The notes under the pieces: generated by a model | The model's database searches: none | The model's input: only the letters and a program-made list of their open reading frames with translations | What the model was told of the DNA's origin: nothing | Source of the DNA: Paenibacillus monticola | GTDB lineage: Bacteria > Bacillota > Bacilli > Paenibacillales > Paenibacillaceae | DNA: 64,000 bases | NCBI RefSeq assembly: GCF_009664975.1 | Contig: NZ_WJXB01000001.1 | Coordinates: forward strand, 434,001 to 498,000 | Direction: 5' to 3' | Translations under genes and position numbers: made by a program | In this document: one piece after another, positions 34,638 through 44,651 of the stretch | Position numbering within the stretch: position 1 is the stretch's first letter | How the letters are laid out: the number at the start of each line of letters is the position of its first letter

Positions 34638-35510
34638 ATGCGATGGATATGCGGTGTGCTTATTCTGGTTTTATCAGCAGGTTGGGTAATCTTGCTTTTG
34701 AAATGTGGAAGCCGATATGCAGGGCTACGGAGGATTCCAATGGATGGACTGCGTTTACGCAGGCTGGGAGAACCGATACTATTGCTCATTGAAAGAATGG
34801 GGCTGGGAAGCAGATTTCCATCGTTATTCTTCAAAATCCAACGTTCCCTGCAGCGAAATTACGGCATGCGTTATAGTGCTGAGCGAACCTTACTGTTTAT
34901 GGGTGAGATGCTTTGCTATAGCTGGCTGTTGCTGCTGGGTGGCAGCCTGATCACCTTGATTAATGAGGAACGCACAGGAATATTATTGGGTTCAGTACTG
35001 GCGATAGCTCTACCGATTGCCCTGGCCAGTGACCTGCATAAAAAGGTCAGGCTGAGAGAACAGCATATTATGATGGAGCTGCCTGAGCTTCTCAACAGCA
35101 TCGTATTGTTAGTGGGTGCCGGGGAGACGGTGCAGCGGGCTATTCTCCGCTGTGTTGAAAGCCGTAAGGGAGATATCAGTCATCCGCTGTATAAGGAGCT
35201 TATGACGATGACGGGTGAATGGGAGAGCGGCTATTCGTTTCAGCAGGCCTTTGAGAACTTCAGTAAGCGCTGTGCTGTGCAGGAAGTATCGCTGTTCACG
35301 ACAACAGTCTTGCTTAATTATCGCCGGGGAGGCGGGGATTTTGTATTGTCGCTGCGTGATCTGTCGCGGATGCTCTGGGAGAAAAGGAAGGCACTTAGCC
35401 GGACACGCGGGGAGCAGGCGTCATCGAAGTTGGTCTTTCCGATGGTTGTTATCTTTTTAATTGTTATTGTGCTGGTGGGAACGCCTGCAATCATGATGTT
35501 AAATATGTAG
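34638..35510 (+). CDS. tadC: TadC-like inner-membrane platform protein
   Basis: About 290 residues, T2SSF fold. Segments: N-terminal helix MRWICGVLILVLSAGWVILL, central LPELLNSIVLLVGAGETVQR, and C-terminal helix VFPMVVIFLIVIVLVGTPAI. ATG at 34638 follows GGATGGTGAG; the frame is open further upstream inside tadB but without a ribosome site. Forms the membrane platform with TadB. Confidence 0.88.
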   Translation: MRWICGVLILVLSAGWVILLLKCGSRYAGLRRIPMDGLRLRRLGEPILLLIERMGLGSRFPSLFFKIQRSLQRNYGMRYSAERTLLFMGEMLCYSWLLLLGGSLITLINEERTGILLGSVLAIALPIALASDLHKKVRLREQHIMMELPELLNSIVLLVGAGETVQRAILRCVESRKGDISHPLYKELMTMTGEWESGYSFQQAFENFSKRCAVQEVSLFTTTVLLNYRRGGGDFVLSLRDLSRMLWEKRKALSRTRGEQASSKLVFPMVVIFLIVIVLVGTPAIMMLNM

Positions 35511-35522
35511 GAGGATGAGCAA

Positions 35523-35711
35523 ATGATGACGAGTATTGTAGGAAGTATGAAGGGTTTTTGGAAGGACGAGGAAGGGTTGGGCACGTTGGAGATGATTCTG
35601 ATCATCGCTGTGCTGATTGCGGTGGTACTTCTGTTTAAAGAAAAAATTCAAGAGGTAGTTGAAGCTCTAATCGATACAGCTGGTGAAAAGAGCCAAAAAG
35701 TATTTGAATGA
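35523..35711 (+). CDS. flp: Flp-type major pilin
   Basis: 62 residues. A short leader ends in EEG, followed by LGTLEMILIIAVLIAVVLLF: Gly at -1 and Glu at +5, as required by A24 prepilin peptidases, then a single hydrophobic helix and a charged tail. Met replaces the usual Tyr next to Glu. ATG codons at 35523 and 35526 both follow GGAGGATG. Probable main pilus subunit, cut by the peptidase encoded at 39717. Overlaps the next gene by four bases. Confidence 0.85.
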   Translation: MMTSIVGSMKGFWKDEEGLGTLEMILIIAVLIAVVLLFKEKIQEVVEALIDTAGEKSQKVFE

Positions 35712-36379
35712 GTACGCTTAAGGATGACCGTGGCAGCTTCACGATCGAAGCCTCTCTGTTGCTGCCCATTATCATGTTTATTACGATGCTGCTCCTGTTC
35801 TTCTGCTTGTATAGTTATCAGCAATCAATGCTAATGCAGGTAGCCTCAGCTACTACTGAACGTGCAGCGTACGATTGGGACAACAGCCATAAAGAGGTGG
35901 AGGGCACTTTTGCTGCGGGTCAATATGATTCACTATATTGGCGAATAGGGGAAGATGGGCTGCTCTCTTCATTATTTGGCGGGAATACAGATAGCGGGGG
36001 ACAAAAGCTCGAACTTCCTGCAGAGACTCACGGAACAAGCGTGTTGCCTTTACTCAAGCTTGAGCATGCCTCTGGTATGGTTCCTGATAATATGCCGGGA
36101 GAGATGAATTACACATACAGCCTAACTGGCCGTACAGTAAGCGCGGAACTGAAACGTATGCTGGATTTACCCTTGTTGGATGATGTGTTGGCAGATGAAG
36201 CTAAACCAGTGGTAAAGGCACAATCGGTTGTTACAGAGCCTGTAGAATTTATTCGTACAATCGATCTGATGCGGTATTATGGTGCCAAGTTCAAAGGGGG
36301 TTCACAGAGCGGTGGGTCTTCAACTGCAATGGAAAAGAAGGATGCCTCTGCAATAATGACCAAGCTTCATGGCAAATGA
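35708..36379 (+). CDS. TadE-like minor pseudopilin
   Basis: 223 residues. N-terminal DDRGSFTIEASLLLPIIMFI gives a prepilin-like site (Gly, then Glu at +5) and a membrane helix; the remainder is extracytoplasmic. ATGA overlap with flp (35708) shows translational coupling. Expected to initiate or cap the Flp pilus. Confidence 0.8.
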   Translation: MSTLKDDRGSFTIEASLLLPIIMFITMLLLFFCLYSYQQSMLMQVASATTERAAYDWDNSHKEVEGTFAAGQYDSLYWRIGEDGLLSSLFGGNTDSGGQKLELPAETHGTSVLPLLKLEHASGMVPDNMPGEMNYTYSLTGRTVSAELKRMLDLPLLDDVLADEAKPVVKAQSVVTEPVEFIRTIDLMRYYGAKFKGGSQSGGSSTAMEKKDASAIMTKLHGK

Positions 36380-36395
36380 TTTTTTGGAGGCTGAG

Positions 36396-38654
36396 ATGAA
36401 GAGAACAGTTGCCCGTTCTTATAGTAATGGAAAGCGCTGGAATAGGCTGTGGAATCACAAAGTTGAGGGTTCTGTCTCGATATTCTTAATCATGGTGCTG
36501 GCTTTTGTGTTTCTGTTTGCCACAGTATTGATTGATTATGCGCGAATTGCCGCTATGAACGTACAGGGCGAACGGCTGGCAAGAGCGGGTAGCCGGTCAG
36601 TAATGTCAGCGTATGATAAAGAATTACAGGAGAAATATGGACTGTTCGCCTTTGGCGGTAGTGACGCTAATCTGCTATTGTCGCGAGTGTTAAATGATAA
36701 TCTGCATAAAAGTGGCCGGGAAGATGGCTTCAATCTTTTGACGCTTGGGCTGGAATCCTCTTCCCTGAACTTTAGTCGTTCGCTTGGAAGTTATGATATT
36801 TTTCGCCGGCAGATTAATGAAGAGATGAAGTACAAAGCCCCGGTTGATTTCGCCTTGGAGCTGGCCGGGAAATTCAAGCCGCTATCGGCAGCAATGGGGG
36901 AGGCTTCGCAAGCAACGAAGGTGCTCAGCAAGCTGCAGCCACTCTATGATGCACGTGAAGAAGCGCTGGATCTTATGCTGGAGCGGCGCAGGCAAGCAGC
37001 AGAAAGTGGAGAATTCCTGCTTCAGTTGATCATGAATCCTCCTCAGGATAGCATTGTCCCGAGCGCTTTGGGCAATGTCACCTCTGCCGCTGACATAGCT
37101 GCGCAATACAATGATTATGTTGGAAAGTACTACGCAGACTTGAATCGTGACGTTAAAAAGATGCCTAAGTATACCAACCAGCTAGCTCTCTACTTAAGAC
37201 AGACGGCGGAGGTTAGCTCACGGATACCAAATCTTCTACTTACATTCCGTACAGATCACGAACGATTAATAGAGGAAGCACAGAACGCGCTGAAGAGAGC
37301 TCAGGAACTGAATGAGGAGATGGAAGCAGTGCTTGAGCAGTCTCGAAGCAACAGTGTGGGTAGCGGACAGGGTCAGGCCGCGGACTTGGATATTCCGGGA
37401 AGCTCCGATAGCATGAGTACGGATATATTAATGAAACTGCGTGAGCAGGAGGATTCGCTGATTATCTCCCCTGCTGATTTTGGAAGTATGGAGAATAATC
37501 TGTCTGCCCAGGAACAGGCATATCTAGCTATAGTTCCAGTAGTTAACGGACTGCCTAACGTACTATCCCAAGCATTAGGAATTAACGGTGACAATTCTCA
37601 AATGATTGCTGCCGTTCTGGAAGTTTCCCGTATCATCCATACATATCTGCAGAACTACGGTGTGCATGGTATCATTCTTGCCAGCGAGACTGCTCAGATT
37701 GAGGAGCATCGCAGCTCGGATAAACAGCGTAAGCAAACAGAGCGAGAAGCCAAGTCCAAGCTGGGCGATGCAATGAAAATGCTGGACAACATCAAAGGAC
37801 TGAAAGATCAGGCAGGTGAATCCTTAGCACGCTATGAAACGCTGAATCAATACTACGAGGACAGTGTCTCTTTTAATGAGGGACTAGGATCGGAATCCTC
37901 TCAAGCAGCACAGGGAACTACAGATCCCTATGCTGCTGGCAGTTCTGCCATGTCAAGCATGGACGGAATATATGCTGCAATGGGCAGTATCATGGAAGGG
38001 GCCAGGGACAGGCTTTTTCAGACAGAGTATTCGGCACTGTATTTTCAGCATTTTGATGTTACCAAGCTGGCTGCTTTAACCTTGGATACCGAAGGAACAG
38101 CGGCTCAGCAGCTAGTTGATCAGCTTGACCCGCAAGCACAAGAACTGGAATATATCCTGTACGGATTTCATAATCCGGTTGGCAATGTGGCGGCAGCTTA
38201 TGGAGAAATATTCGGGATGCGGTTGGCCATTCGTACGATGGAAGGTTTTATTGAGAAGGCAGCACTTGGCAATCCACTGGCAATCCTAGCCGCAGCCTTA
38301 CTATACGGTATTGAGCAGGCGGTTCAGGACATGCTGCTGCTCTGTGAAAAGGATGCTGTGCCATTATCCAAATATATGCCTGCACAGCTCAGCTACCGTG
38401 ATCATCTGCGTCTGTTTATGCTGCTGCATGGTAGCGATGAGGCTCAACTCTCCCGGATGCTTGCTTTAATCCGTTTAAAAACAGGAATAAATCCAGCCGA
38501 AAAAAACACCTATGTCGCTGCGGATATTAAACTCGGAATGAAGCTTTGGTTCTTACCCGGTGTAATTAAACTGCTGAACTATAGTGGAGGGAGTTCCGGT
38601 GATGTGCAAGGTAAAGTCTATTACAGAGCTGTTAAGGCTGATTTCTCTTATTAA
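36396..38654 (+). CDS. TadG/DUF5702-like membrane-anchored pilus-locus protein
   Basis: 752 residues. The N-terminal VEGSVSIFLIMVLAFVFLFA is a TadG-like anchor without the +5 Glu. A long, helix-rich extracytoplasmic part follows, with coiled-coil-like segments (about 280-330: EEAQNALKRAQELNEEMEAV; also near 460-490). A second hydrophobic stretch (ALGNPLAILAAALLYGIEQA) lies near 640. ATG at 36396 follows TGGAGG. Firmicute Tad loci often carry such a large protein; its role is not known. Confidence 0.7.
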   Translation: MKRTVARSYSNGKRWNRLWNHKVEGSVSIFLIMVLAFVFLFATVLIDYARIAAMNVQGERLARAGSRSVMSAYDKELQEKYGLFAFGGSDANLLLSRVLNDNLHKSGREDGFNLLTLGLESSSLNFSRSLGSYDIFRRQINEEMKYKAPVDFALELAGKFKPLSAAMGEASQATKVLSKLQPLYDAREEALDLMLERRRQAAESGEFLLQLIMNPPQDSIVPSALGNVTSAADIAAQYNDYVGKYYADLNRDVKKMPKYTNQLALYLRQTAEVSSRIPNLLLTFRTDHERLIEEAQNALKRAQELNEEMEAVLEQSRSNSVGSGQGQAADLDIPGSSDSMSTDILMKLREQEDSLIISPADFGSMENNLSAQEQAYLAIVPVVNGLPNVLSQALGINGDNSQMIAAVLEVSRIIHTYLQNYGVHGIILASETAQIEEHRSSDKQRKQTEREAKSKLGDAMKMLDNIKGLKDQAGESLARYETLNQYYEDSVSFNEGLGSESSQAAQGTTDPYAAGSSAMSSMDGIYAAMGSIMEGARDRLFQTEYSALYFQHFDVTKLAALTLDTEGTAAQQLVDQLDPQAQELEYILYGFHNPVGNVAAAYGEIFGMRLAIRTMEGFIEKAALGNPLAILAAALLYGIEQAVQDMLLLCEKDAVPLSKYMPAQLSYRDHLRLFMLLHGSDEAQLSRMLALIRLKTGINPAEKNTYVAADIKLGMKLWFLPGVIKLLNYSGGSSGDVQGKVYYRAVKADFSY

Positions 38655-38672
38655 CGGAAGGTTGTGAGGAAA

Positions 38673-39683
38673 ATGCGGCAGCTCTGGCATCGGAGAAGGA
38701 GGGGGACGAGCGACGAGGGCAGCATGGTCGTGGAAGCGGCGATGGTGCTTCCTATATTTCTGCTGTTTGTTCTGTTTCTAATTTCTATTGTGCAGATGAC
38801 CTTGTACTCAACCGCCTTACAGAGTACCGCCTCCGATACCGTCAAGGTCATCTCAACACATATGTATCCGGCAGCTTTGGCGGCACAGAAATGGGGGACG
38901 GAAAGCGGAGAAGGTGAAGAATCAGAGACAGCAGATACTGGTGGGTCGGCTGCCGACTCAGATTCATCTAACACCTGGAGTATTCCTCGCCTGTCACTGA
39001 CCGATTGGGTCGGAGAATACGCTGCGGCGCTGCCGAAGCCTATGGATGAATGGGTCATGGCTGCTCTACAGAAGGGGGAGGGGCCCCTGCAGGAACTTCA
39101 GGCTGAAGCCTCACAGAGTGTACTGGATCTTGCGGTAAAGCCATTAATGAAGCCTTATTTATCCTCTGATTTATTAGATTACGACCGAATCCATGTATCC
39201 AATATTATTGTTCCAGATCTCAAGGCGGGAACGAATCCCTATTTCGGACTTGAGGTCAGCTATGAGCTGCCGATGAAGGTGCCATTTCTGAATCGGCGTA
39301 TCGTACTGGAAGCTAGCGCGGTTGAGCGTTTATGGATTGGCGATACGGGAGAAACCGCAAAGGATAGTGGTGAGGATCCTGAGAATGCCGAGGAAGGCAT
39401 TGTGGTCTTGGAACAGCCAAATCCAGGGGTGGCGGGCCAGAAGGGAAAGATCCGGGCCAAAATCCCAAGTGGTGCATCTGCGAACCTTTCGGTTTTTTAT
39501 AAAACTGGGATAAGCACTGCCAAATATTTAGGCTGGAAACAAGCGGATAAAGACGGATATATCGAGTGGGAATGGACGATCGGTTCCAATACCACTCCAG
39601 GCTCATGGCCGTTTGTGATCCAATTGGAGGATGGCAGATCCATTGAAGTGAAATTTACGGTTGTAGGCAGGGGAAGTGGGTAG
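38673..39683 (+). CDS. TadE-like pseudopilin with extended extracytoplasmic region
   Basis: 336 residues. DEGSMVVEAAMVLPIFLLFV carries the Gly/+5 Glu prepilin-like site and membrane helix. The rest is extracytoplasmic, with an acidic linker and a C-terminal Ig-like beta domain (ANLSVFYKTGIST to SIEVKFTVVGRG). ATG at 38673 follows GTGAGGAAA; GTG at 38664 is an alternative. Third probable substrate of the peptidase encoded at 39717. Confidence 0.78.
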   Translation: MRQLWHRRRRGTSDEGSMVVEAAMVLPIFLLFVLFLISIVQMTLYSTALQSTASDTVKVISTHMYPAALAAQKWGTESGEGEESETADTGGSAADSDSSNTWSIPRLSLTDWVGEYAAALPKPMDEWVMAALQKGEGPLQELQAEASQSVLDLAVKPLMKPYLSSDLLDYDRIHVSNIIVPDLKAGTNPYFGLEVSYELPMKVPFLNRRIVLEASAVERLWIGDTGETAKDSGEDPENAEEGIVVLEQPNPGVAGQKGKIRAKIPSGASANLSVFYKTGISTAKYLGWKQADKDGYIEWEWTIGSNTTPGSWPFVIQLEDGRSIEVKFTVVGRGSG

Positions 39684-39716
39684 TGAAATGAAGTGGTGGG
39701 AAAAGGAGCATAATCA

Positions 39717-40226
39717 ATGACGGAGTGGGCATTTTGGGGCTGTCTGCCCTTTCTGGCGGCGGCGTTTGTTACAGACATCCTCTCCATGAGAATCCCGAAC
39801 CGGATCACTGTGTCTACGATGATCGCGGGTCTGCTTGTGCAGGGGATTATGAATGGCTGGCAGGGTCTGTTGTTTGCTGGTGGTGGGGCAGCCGCGGGTT
39901 TCATACTGCTCCTAATCATGTACATGATAGGGGCGGTTGGAGCTGGGGATGTTAAGCTTTTTGCGGGAATCGGAGCTTGGACGGGAATATTATTTACGTT
40001 ACAAGTCCTCATGTATTCCGTATTCTTCGGAGCATTGATCGGTTGGATCATTGTTCTGAGGAGAAAGGAAACAGGAAGCCGTTTACGTAAAATCTTCAGT
40101 AGAGTTACAGGGTTCATGCTGCTACAGAGTCCGGGCATATTGAAAGGGAATAGAAGTGAGATGTTAAGGTTTCCCTTTATGCTGGCCGTAATCCCCGGTT
40201 CGGTATGTGCATATCTCTATTTTTAA
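39717..40226 (+). CDS. tadV: Prepilin peptidase, A24 family (TadV/CpaA)
   Basis: 169 residues with about five membrane helices. The two catalytic Asp residues are in AFVTDILSMRIPN (about residue 20) and GAVGAGDVKLFAGIG (about 79). It would cut the Flp and TadE precursors after Gly. It is the only A24 peptidase in the window, so the second Tad-like locus would have to use it or another encoded elsewhere. Confidence 0.92.
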   Translation: MTEWAFWGCLPFLAAAFVTDILSMRIPNRITVSTMIAGLLVQGIMNGWQGLLFAGGGAAAGFILLLIMYMIGAVGAGDVKLFAGIGAWTGILFTLQVLMYSVFFGALIGWIIVLRRKETGSRLRKIFSRVTGFMLLQSPGILKGNRSEMLRFPFMLAVIPGSVCAYLYF

Positions 40227-40245
40227 CTTTGGGAGGTGATGCTTG

Positions 40246-41877
40246 TTGTTTGGATTGACTCGTGATTTTATGCAGCAGGATGGTATTTATATGACACTCG
40301 GAGAGCAGCCTGGATTGCGTGCAGACAAGCTTAACATGGTGCAGGCCCGGATGCTGATGAACTCCAGTATTCCGCATCATCTGCGGCTGCTGCTTAAGGA
40401 GATAGACCTGAATATTACTTTGGAATATGCGGTGTCCCGAAAAAAAATGCTCAGTCATCTGCTCAAAGGTGAAAGGCTCAGCATGACCACATTCTTAGGA
40501 TTGCTACTACAAATAGCCCGAGGAATGGAGGACGGCAGGTTGTATATGCTGCGGGCAGAACAGTATGCGCTACATGAGGATTATATCTTTATTGATGGAT
40601 CATTGCAGAACGGTAAGGTGTACCTCACATACATTCCTTTAGAGAATGCTGAATCTGCTGTACGTCCGGGTGAGGGCTTTAAGTCACTGATTATGGTGCT
40701 GATGATGTCCATAACAGAGCTTACGGGTAACGGAGTGCAAAGAATATTGCAATATTGTGGTGAGGATGGTTTTACCCCTGCGGGATTCCGAGAGCTTTTG
40801 GCGGAACTGATGACGGAAGGAGATTCTGTTCTTCCTCTTACCGACCCAACTATAATTGTGGAGCAACCAGTAGCAGGGAAATTACCCCATGAGCAAGTGA
40901 GTGAGCTTCCAACGCGAGAAGCAGCTGCTCCAGTGAGGAAAAATACAGTTCAAGATGAGCGAGGTTCAGCTTCATTGAGGCATAATCCAACACCATGGAT
41001 GAGCGGTTATCCGAGTCTTGGATTGAAAGAAGAGCAGAGGCCGGTTAGCAGCATGGGCGATGAAGTTGACTTTAAACAACAATCCTCAAGCTCTAGAACC
41101 TATATTGTTCTGGCTTGTCTTTTGGGAGACGCGCTGCTCTGGAAGTTCCTTTACCTGAACAGTCCGAAGCTGCTATGGCTGGTGGTTTGTGAAGTGGTGA
41201 CCTTAACCCTGGCGGTCCTGAGCTGGCTGGTTTGGAGTGGAAGAATCAGGCTGGGAATTTCTGAAGATGAGGAAGATATGGAGGAAGAGGCAGCGGATAT
41301 AGGAAGCAACATGATCCGAAAGGAGCTGGTACGGGATTTGAGTAGAAATCCTGTGACTTCTGTTCATCCAGCGGCCCCCATGAGGGACGTACGGGAAGCG
41401 CTCAAGCCATCGAACATCGTAGAATCCCCGCAGATTAGTAGTTTTGGAGGTAGCCAGAAGGATACTAATTCTTATGGAGTCAAGGCACCAATACCGATCG
41501 CGGCAACGGCTTTACTGCCACGGGAGCAAGTGCCGGATAAGGAGCAAGAGATTGAAAGAATGAAACGTAATATTCCATACCTCGAAAGGTGTGACGCCGA
41601 GAGTGGAGGGAATGCGGAGAAAATCGAGCTGAATCGCCCCAGCTTTATTATTGGCCGATCAGCCGAGGTAGCTCAGTATGTAGAAGTATCAGAAGGAGCG
41701 TCAAGAGTGCACGCTGAAATATCCAGAAGCCCAGAGGGATACATCATAAAGGATCTGGACTCTAGAAATGGAACCTTTTTTCAGGGTGAGGCCATGATCC
41801 CTTACAAGGAATACCCACTGACCGAAGGAGCTGCATTCATGATTGTTAAGGGGAAATATACATTCCGGACAGCCTAG
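40246..41877 (+). CDS. DUF6382/FHA-domain protein of the Tad locus
   Basis: About 543 residues. The N-terminal domain (TRDFMQQDGIYMTLGEQPGL to about 190) is of the DUF6382 type, a two-helix membrane region lies near 290-330 (LACLLGDALLWKF, LVVCEVVTLTLAVLSWLVW), and the C-terminal FHA domain has FIIGRSAEVAQYVEV, GASRVHAEISR and DLDSRNGTFFQG, so the phosphothreonine-binding residues are present. TTG start (40243 or 40246) behind GGGAGGTGAT. Implies control of the pilus by a Ser/Thr kinase, which is not encoded here. Confidence 0.82.
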   Translation: MFGLTRDFMQQDGIYMTLGEQPGLRADKLNMVQARMLMNSSIPHHLRLLLKEIDLNITLEYAVSRKKMLSHLLKGERLSMTTFLGLLLQIARGMEDGRLYMLRAEQYALHEDYIFIDGSLQNGKVYLTYIPLENAESAVRPGEGFKSLIMVLMMSITELTGNGVQRILQYCGEDGFTPAGFRELLAELMTEGDSVLPLTDPTIIVEQPVAGKLPHEQVSELPTREAAAPVRKNTVQDERGSASLRHNPTPWMSGYPSLGLKEEQRPVSSMGDEVDFKQQSSSSRTYIVLACLLGDALLWKFLYLNSPKLLWLVVCEVVTLTLAVLSWLVWSGRIRLGISEDEEDMEEEAADIGSNMIRKELVRDLSRNPVTSVHPAAPMRDVREALKPSNIVESPQISSFGGSQKDTNSYGVKAPIPIAATALLPREQVPDKEQEIERMKRNIPYLERCDAESGGNAEKIELNRPSFIIGRSAEVAQYVEVSEGASRVHAEISRSPEGYIIKDLDSRNGTFFQGEAMIPYKEYPLTEGAAFMIVKGKYTFRTA

Positions 41878-41917
41878 GGACTGAGTTAAAAATCAGGTGT
41901 TTATGTAATGGCCAATG

Positions 41918-42820
41918 TTATTGGGATTTCAGTTGCTGTAGTGCAGGCTTAAGTGTTGGATAGGCAAAGGTGAATCCGTGTTCCAAGGCTTTGGCGGGAA
42001 TGACATGTTGGCCTTCCAGCAATATTTCGGATAATTCACCCACTGCTGCTTTTAGCAAAAAGGCTGGAAGAGGAAACCAATGAGGGCGACGATACACCTT
42101 GCCAATTGTTCTGCCGAATTCTTCGTTTGTCACAGGAAGTGGAGCGGTAGCATTAACAGGTCCAGAAATACCGGAATTATGAATACAGAAATCAATCAGG
42201 GTTACAATATCCGCCAAGTGAATCCAGGACATCCACTGCTTTCCGCTGCCGATTTTTCCACCGAAGCCTAAGAGGTAGGGGAGTTTTATTTTGGGGAAAG
42301 CTCCGCTTTCATTCCCAAGTACTACTCCGGTGCGCAGTTTGATCAGGCGAATATCCTGATAGGCGTCGTCAGCGGCCGCTTCCCAAGTCTGAACAACCTC
42401 AGACGGGAAATCCATAACATGGACCTGAGAGGTTTCGTCAAAGGTATCTTTCAGCGAGGTGCCGTAGATGGCTACGGCAGAGGATTGGATCACAACCGAA
42501 GGCTTATTCTGCAAGGATTTCAATAGCTTGGCTGCTGCGGTAACGGTTTCAAGACGGGATTGCATAATTGCCTTCTTCCCGCTTGGACTCCAACGTTGAC
42601 TAAGGGAAGATCCAGCAAGATTAATCAGAGCATCAGTGCCTTCTGCTGGTGTGGGGTTAGCAGCAAGGCTGTCCCAAGTATGATAACTGAGCTTAGGCTG
42701 GGACGTTTGGACTTCAGGCTGTTTCCGTCCGACGATCATAACCTCATGTCCTGCCTGCAGCCAGTATTTGGTAAGCTCTTTGCCAATAAAGCCGGTGCCG
42801 CCGCATATTATATATTTCAC
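41918..42820 (-). CDS. Epimerase-like SDR protein, TIGR01777 family
   Basis: 300 residues. The extended-SDR nucleotide motif is MKYIICGGTGFIGKEL. Family features are GTDALINLAGSSLSQRWS, VVIQSSAVAIYG, VVQTWEAAA and the C-terminal DUF1731-like end (LLEGQHVIPAKALEHGFTFA). The catalytic Tyr is in SAVAIYG. The family is widespread (YfhF/YfcH) with unknown substrate. Transcribed toward the FHA gene; 21 bases from the DUF2621-like gene upstream, so those two may form an operon. Confidence 0.9.
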   Translation of the reverse strand: MKYIICGGTGFIGKELTKYWLQAGHEVMIVGRKQPEVQTSQPKLSYHTWDSLAANPTPAEGTDALINLAGSSLSQRWSPSGKKAIMQSRLETVTAAAKLLKSLQNKPSVVIQSSAVAIYGTSLKDTFDETSQVHVMDFPSEVVQTWEAAADDAYQDIRLIKLRTGVVLGNESGAFPKIKLPYLLGFGGKIGSGKQWMSWIHLADIVTLIDFCIHNSGISGPVNATAPLPVTNEEFGRTIGKVYRRPHWFPLPAFLLKAAVGELSEILLEGQHVIPAKALEHGFTFAYPTLKPALQQLKSQ

Positions 42821-42840
42821 GATTGCCGCCTCCGCTCTTT

Positions 42841-43305
42841 TTATTTAATCATATGTCGGTAAGGGGAGTAATCAATTCCGTTCTTCTCCAGAAAATGAAT
42901 GAGAAAGCGATTATCTCGCCGTGGTGTGGCGACAATGTAGCCTTTGATGCAGTGATCACGGGTTACCTCCGAAGCATCAGCTTCGATGGCGATTTTACCA
43001 ATTTCGGCCGCAATGGAATGTTTGGCGATGTCGCGGAAGGGTGAAGGTACAGGCTGAACAAGCAGGTCCAGAAAAGCCTTTGCCTCGTCTCCCCACAGCG
43101 GACGGCTGCGTTCTACCCAGTAGTTCTGCCAGTCAAGCTTGGATTTCCCGTCAGCTTTAGGCAGCACTTTCAAAAATTTGCGGAACATAAAAAAACCGCC
43201 GATACACATGGTGCCTAGCAGCAAAAATGTCCAGAATGCGATGGTGTTCATAAACCAATTGCTGGGTGCTGCGGATAACAAGCTTAGTCCTAATTGTGTT
43301 GCCAT
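42841..43305 (-). CDS. DUF2621-like membrane protein
   Basis: About 154 residues. One membrane helix (MNTIAFWTFLLLGTMCIGGF) is followed by a soluble domain with SKLDWQNYWVERSRPLWGDE, FRDIAKHSIAAEIGKIAIEA and DHCIKGYIVATPRRDN, as in the Bacillus DUF2621 family. ATG at 43305 follows AAAGGTGG; ATG at 43311 and an earlier start are less well placed. Function unknown. Confidence 0.75.
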   Translation of the reverse strand: MATQLGLSLLSAAPSNWFMNTIAFWTFLLLGTMCIGGFFMFRKFLKVLPKADGKSKLDWQNYWVERSRPLWGDEAKAFLDLLVQPVPSPFRDIAKHSIAAEIGKIAIEADASEVTRDHCIKGYIVATPRRDNRFLIHFLEKNGIDYSPYRHMIK

Positions 43306-43475
43306 GGGCATACCACCTTTGGGCAATGATTATTATCACAAATTCATCTTTCATCTAAAGTATAGCGTATTTCCATAGTTTTGCGTAGCATAAGCGGGCA
43401 TATCAGCCTTGCCTAGATTTATTTTCCCGATCACGGTAGAATAAGTGTTAATTCGTGAAGGAAAGAGGTAAGAGC

Positions 43476-44603
43476 ATGCTAAAAATAGGTTCTCACGTGT
43501 CCTGCGCGGACAAGGGTCTCTTGAGCGCGGCCAATGAAGCAAATGAGTATGGTTCCAGCTCGTTTATGATATATACGGGTGCGCCGCAGAATACACGCCG
43601 CAAACCGATTGATTCAATGTACCCTATTGAAGGGAAGCTGGCGATGCAGGCTAATGGTGTAGAGGAGATTGTTGTCCATGCACCATACATTATCAATCTC
43701 GGCTCCTATAAGGAAAGCATTTACCAACTGGCTGTTGATTTCCTGCAAGAAGAAATCCGTCGTACACATGCACTTGGGGTTAAGCATATTGTGTTGCATC
43801 CCGGCGCATTTACGGACAAGGATGCTCAATTCGGCATTCAGCGGATTGCCGACGGACTAAATGAGGTTCTTGGTGGCACGGATGAGACGGAAGTTCATAT
43901 TGCACTTGAAACTATGGCTGGCAAAGGTACAGAGATTGGCCGTAGCTTTGAGGAGATTGCCTCCATCATTGACAAGGTTGAATTTAACCAGCGGCTTTCG
44001 GTATGTCTGGACACCTGTCACATTCATGATGCGGGATATGATATCGCTAATGACCTGGATGGTGTGCTGCAGCAGTTTGACCAGACTATCGGTCTAGACC
44101 GCCTGGGTGTCATTCACCTGAATGACAGCAAGAATCCACGCGGAGCACAGAAGGACCGCCATACTCCGATTGGCTCAGGCTGGATTGGCTTCGAGACGAT
44201 CAATAAGGTCGTTCATCATGAAGCGCTGGCAGGCTTGCCGTTCATTCTGGAGACCCCCTGGATTGGCAAGGATGCCAAAAAATTGAGTCCCATGTATGAG
44301 GTGGAAATCGCGCTCTTGCGTGGCGATGTAGCTGAACGGTTTGGACCAGAATTTATGCAGGAGGTTGAAATGCTGCATGCCTTCTTCGCCAAGCAGGAGC
44401 TTGATTCTCGTCAATATGTACTGGATGTCTGGGAGCTGTTGAAGAACGATGCCAAGGCTAAGAAGGCAGATCCGCGCGAGCCGCTTGAGCGGCTATATGA
44501 TAATGTTGCTAATGCTGGATTGTTTCCGCAGCTATCTGAGCAAGCTATTAATCACCGTCTGATCGCTTGGCTCGCGGGGAAACAATTGCTCGTTAACGCC
44601 TAA
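43476..44603 (+). CDS. nfo: Endonuclease IV (Nfo) with C-terminal extension
   Basis: AP endonuclease of base-excision repair, TIM barrel with three zinc ions. Metal ligands are visible in [72 protein letters not shown] (split over two strands) and FILETPW. The barrel ends near residue 285. About 90 further residues (from [12 protein letters not shown] to the end) are not part of the usual 280-297 residue enzyme and look helical. ATG at 43476 follows AAAGAGG. Confidence 0.92.
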   Translation: MLKIGSHVSCADKGLLSAANEANEYGSSSFMIYTGAPQNTRRKPIDSMYPIEGKLAMQANGVEEIVVHAPYIINLGSYKESIYQLAVDFLQEEIRRTHALGVKHIVLHPGAFTDKDAQFGIQRIADGLNEVLGGTDETEVHIALETMAGKGTEIGRSFEEIASIIDKVEFNQRLSVCLDTCHIHDAGYDIANDLDGVLQQFDQTIGLDRLGVIHLNDSKNPRGAQKDRHTPIGSGWIGFETINKVVHHEALAGLPFILETPWIGKDAKKLSPMYEVEIALLRGDVAERFGPEFMQEVEMLHAFFAKQELDSRQYVLDVWELLKNDAKAKKADPREPLERLYDNVANAGLFPQLSEQAINHRLIAWLAGKQLLVNA

Positions 44604-44651
44604 GCTAAACTTATAGATTGCGCAAGTAGATGAGAGGATGGCCAGAGAATT

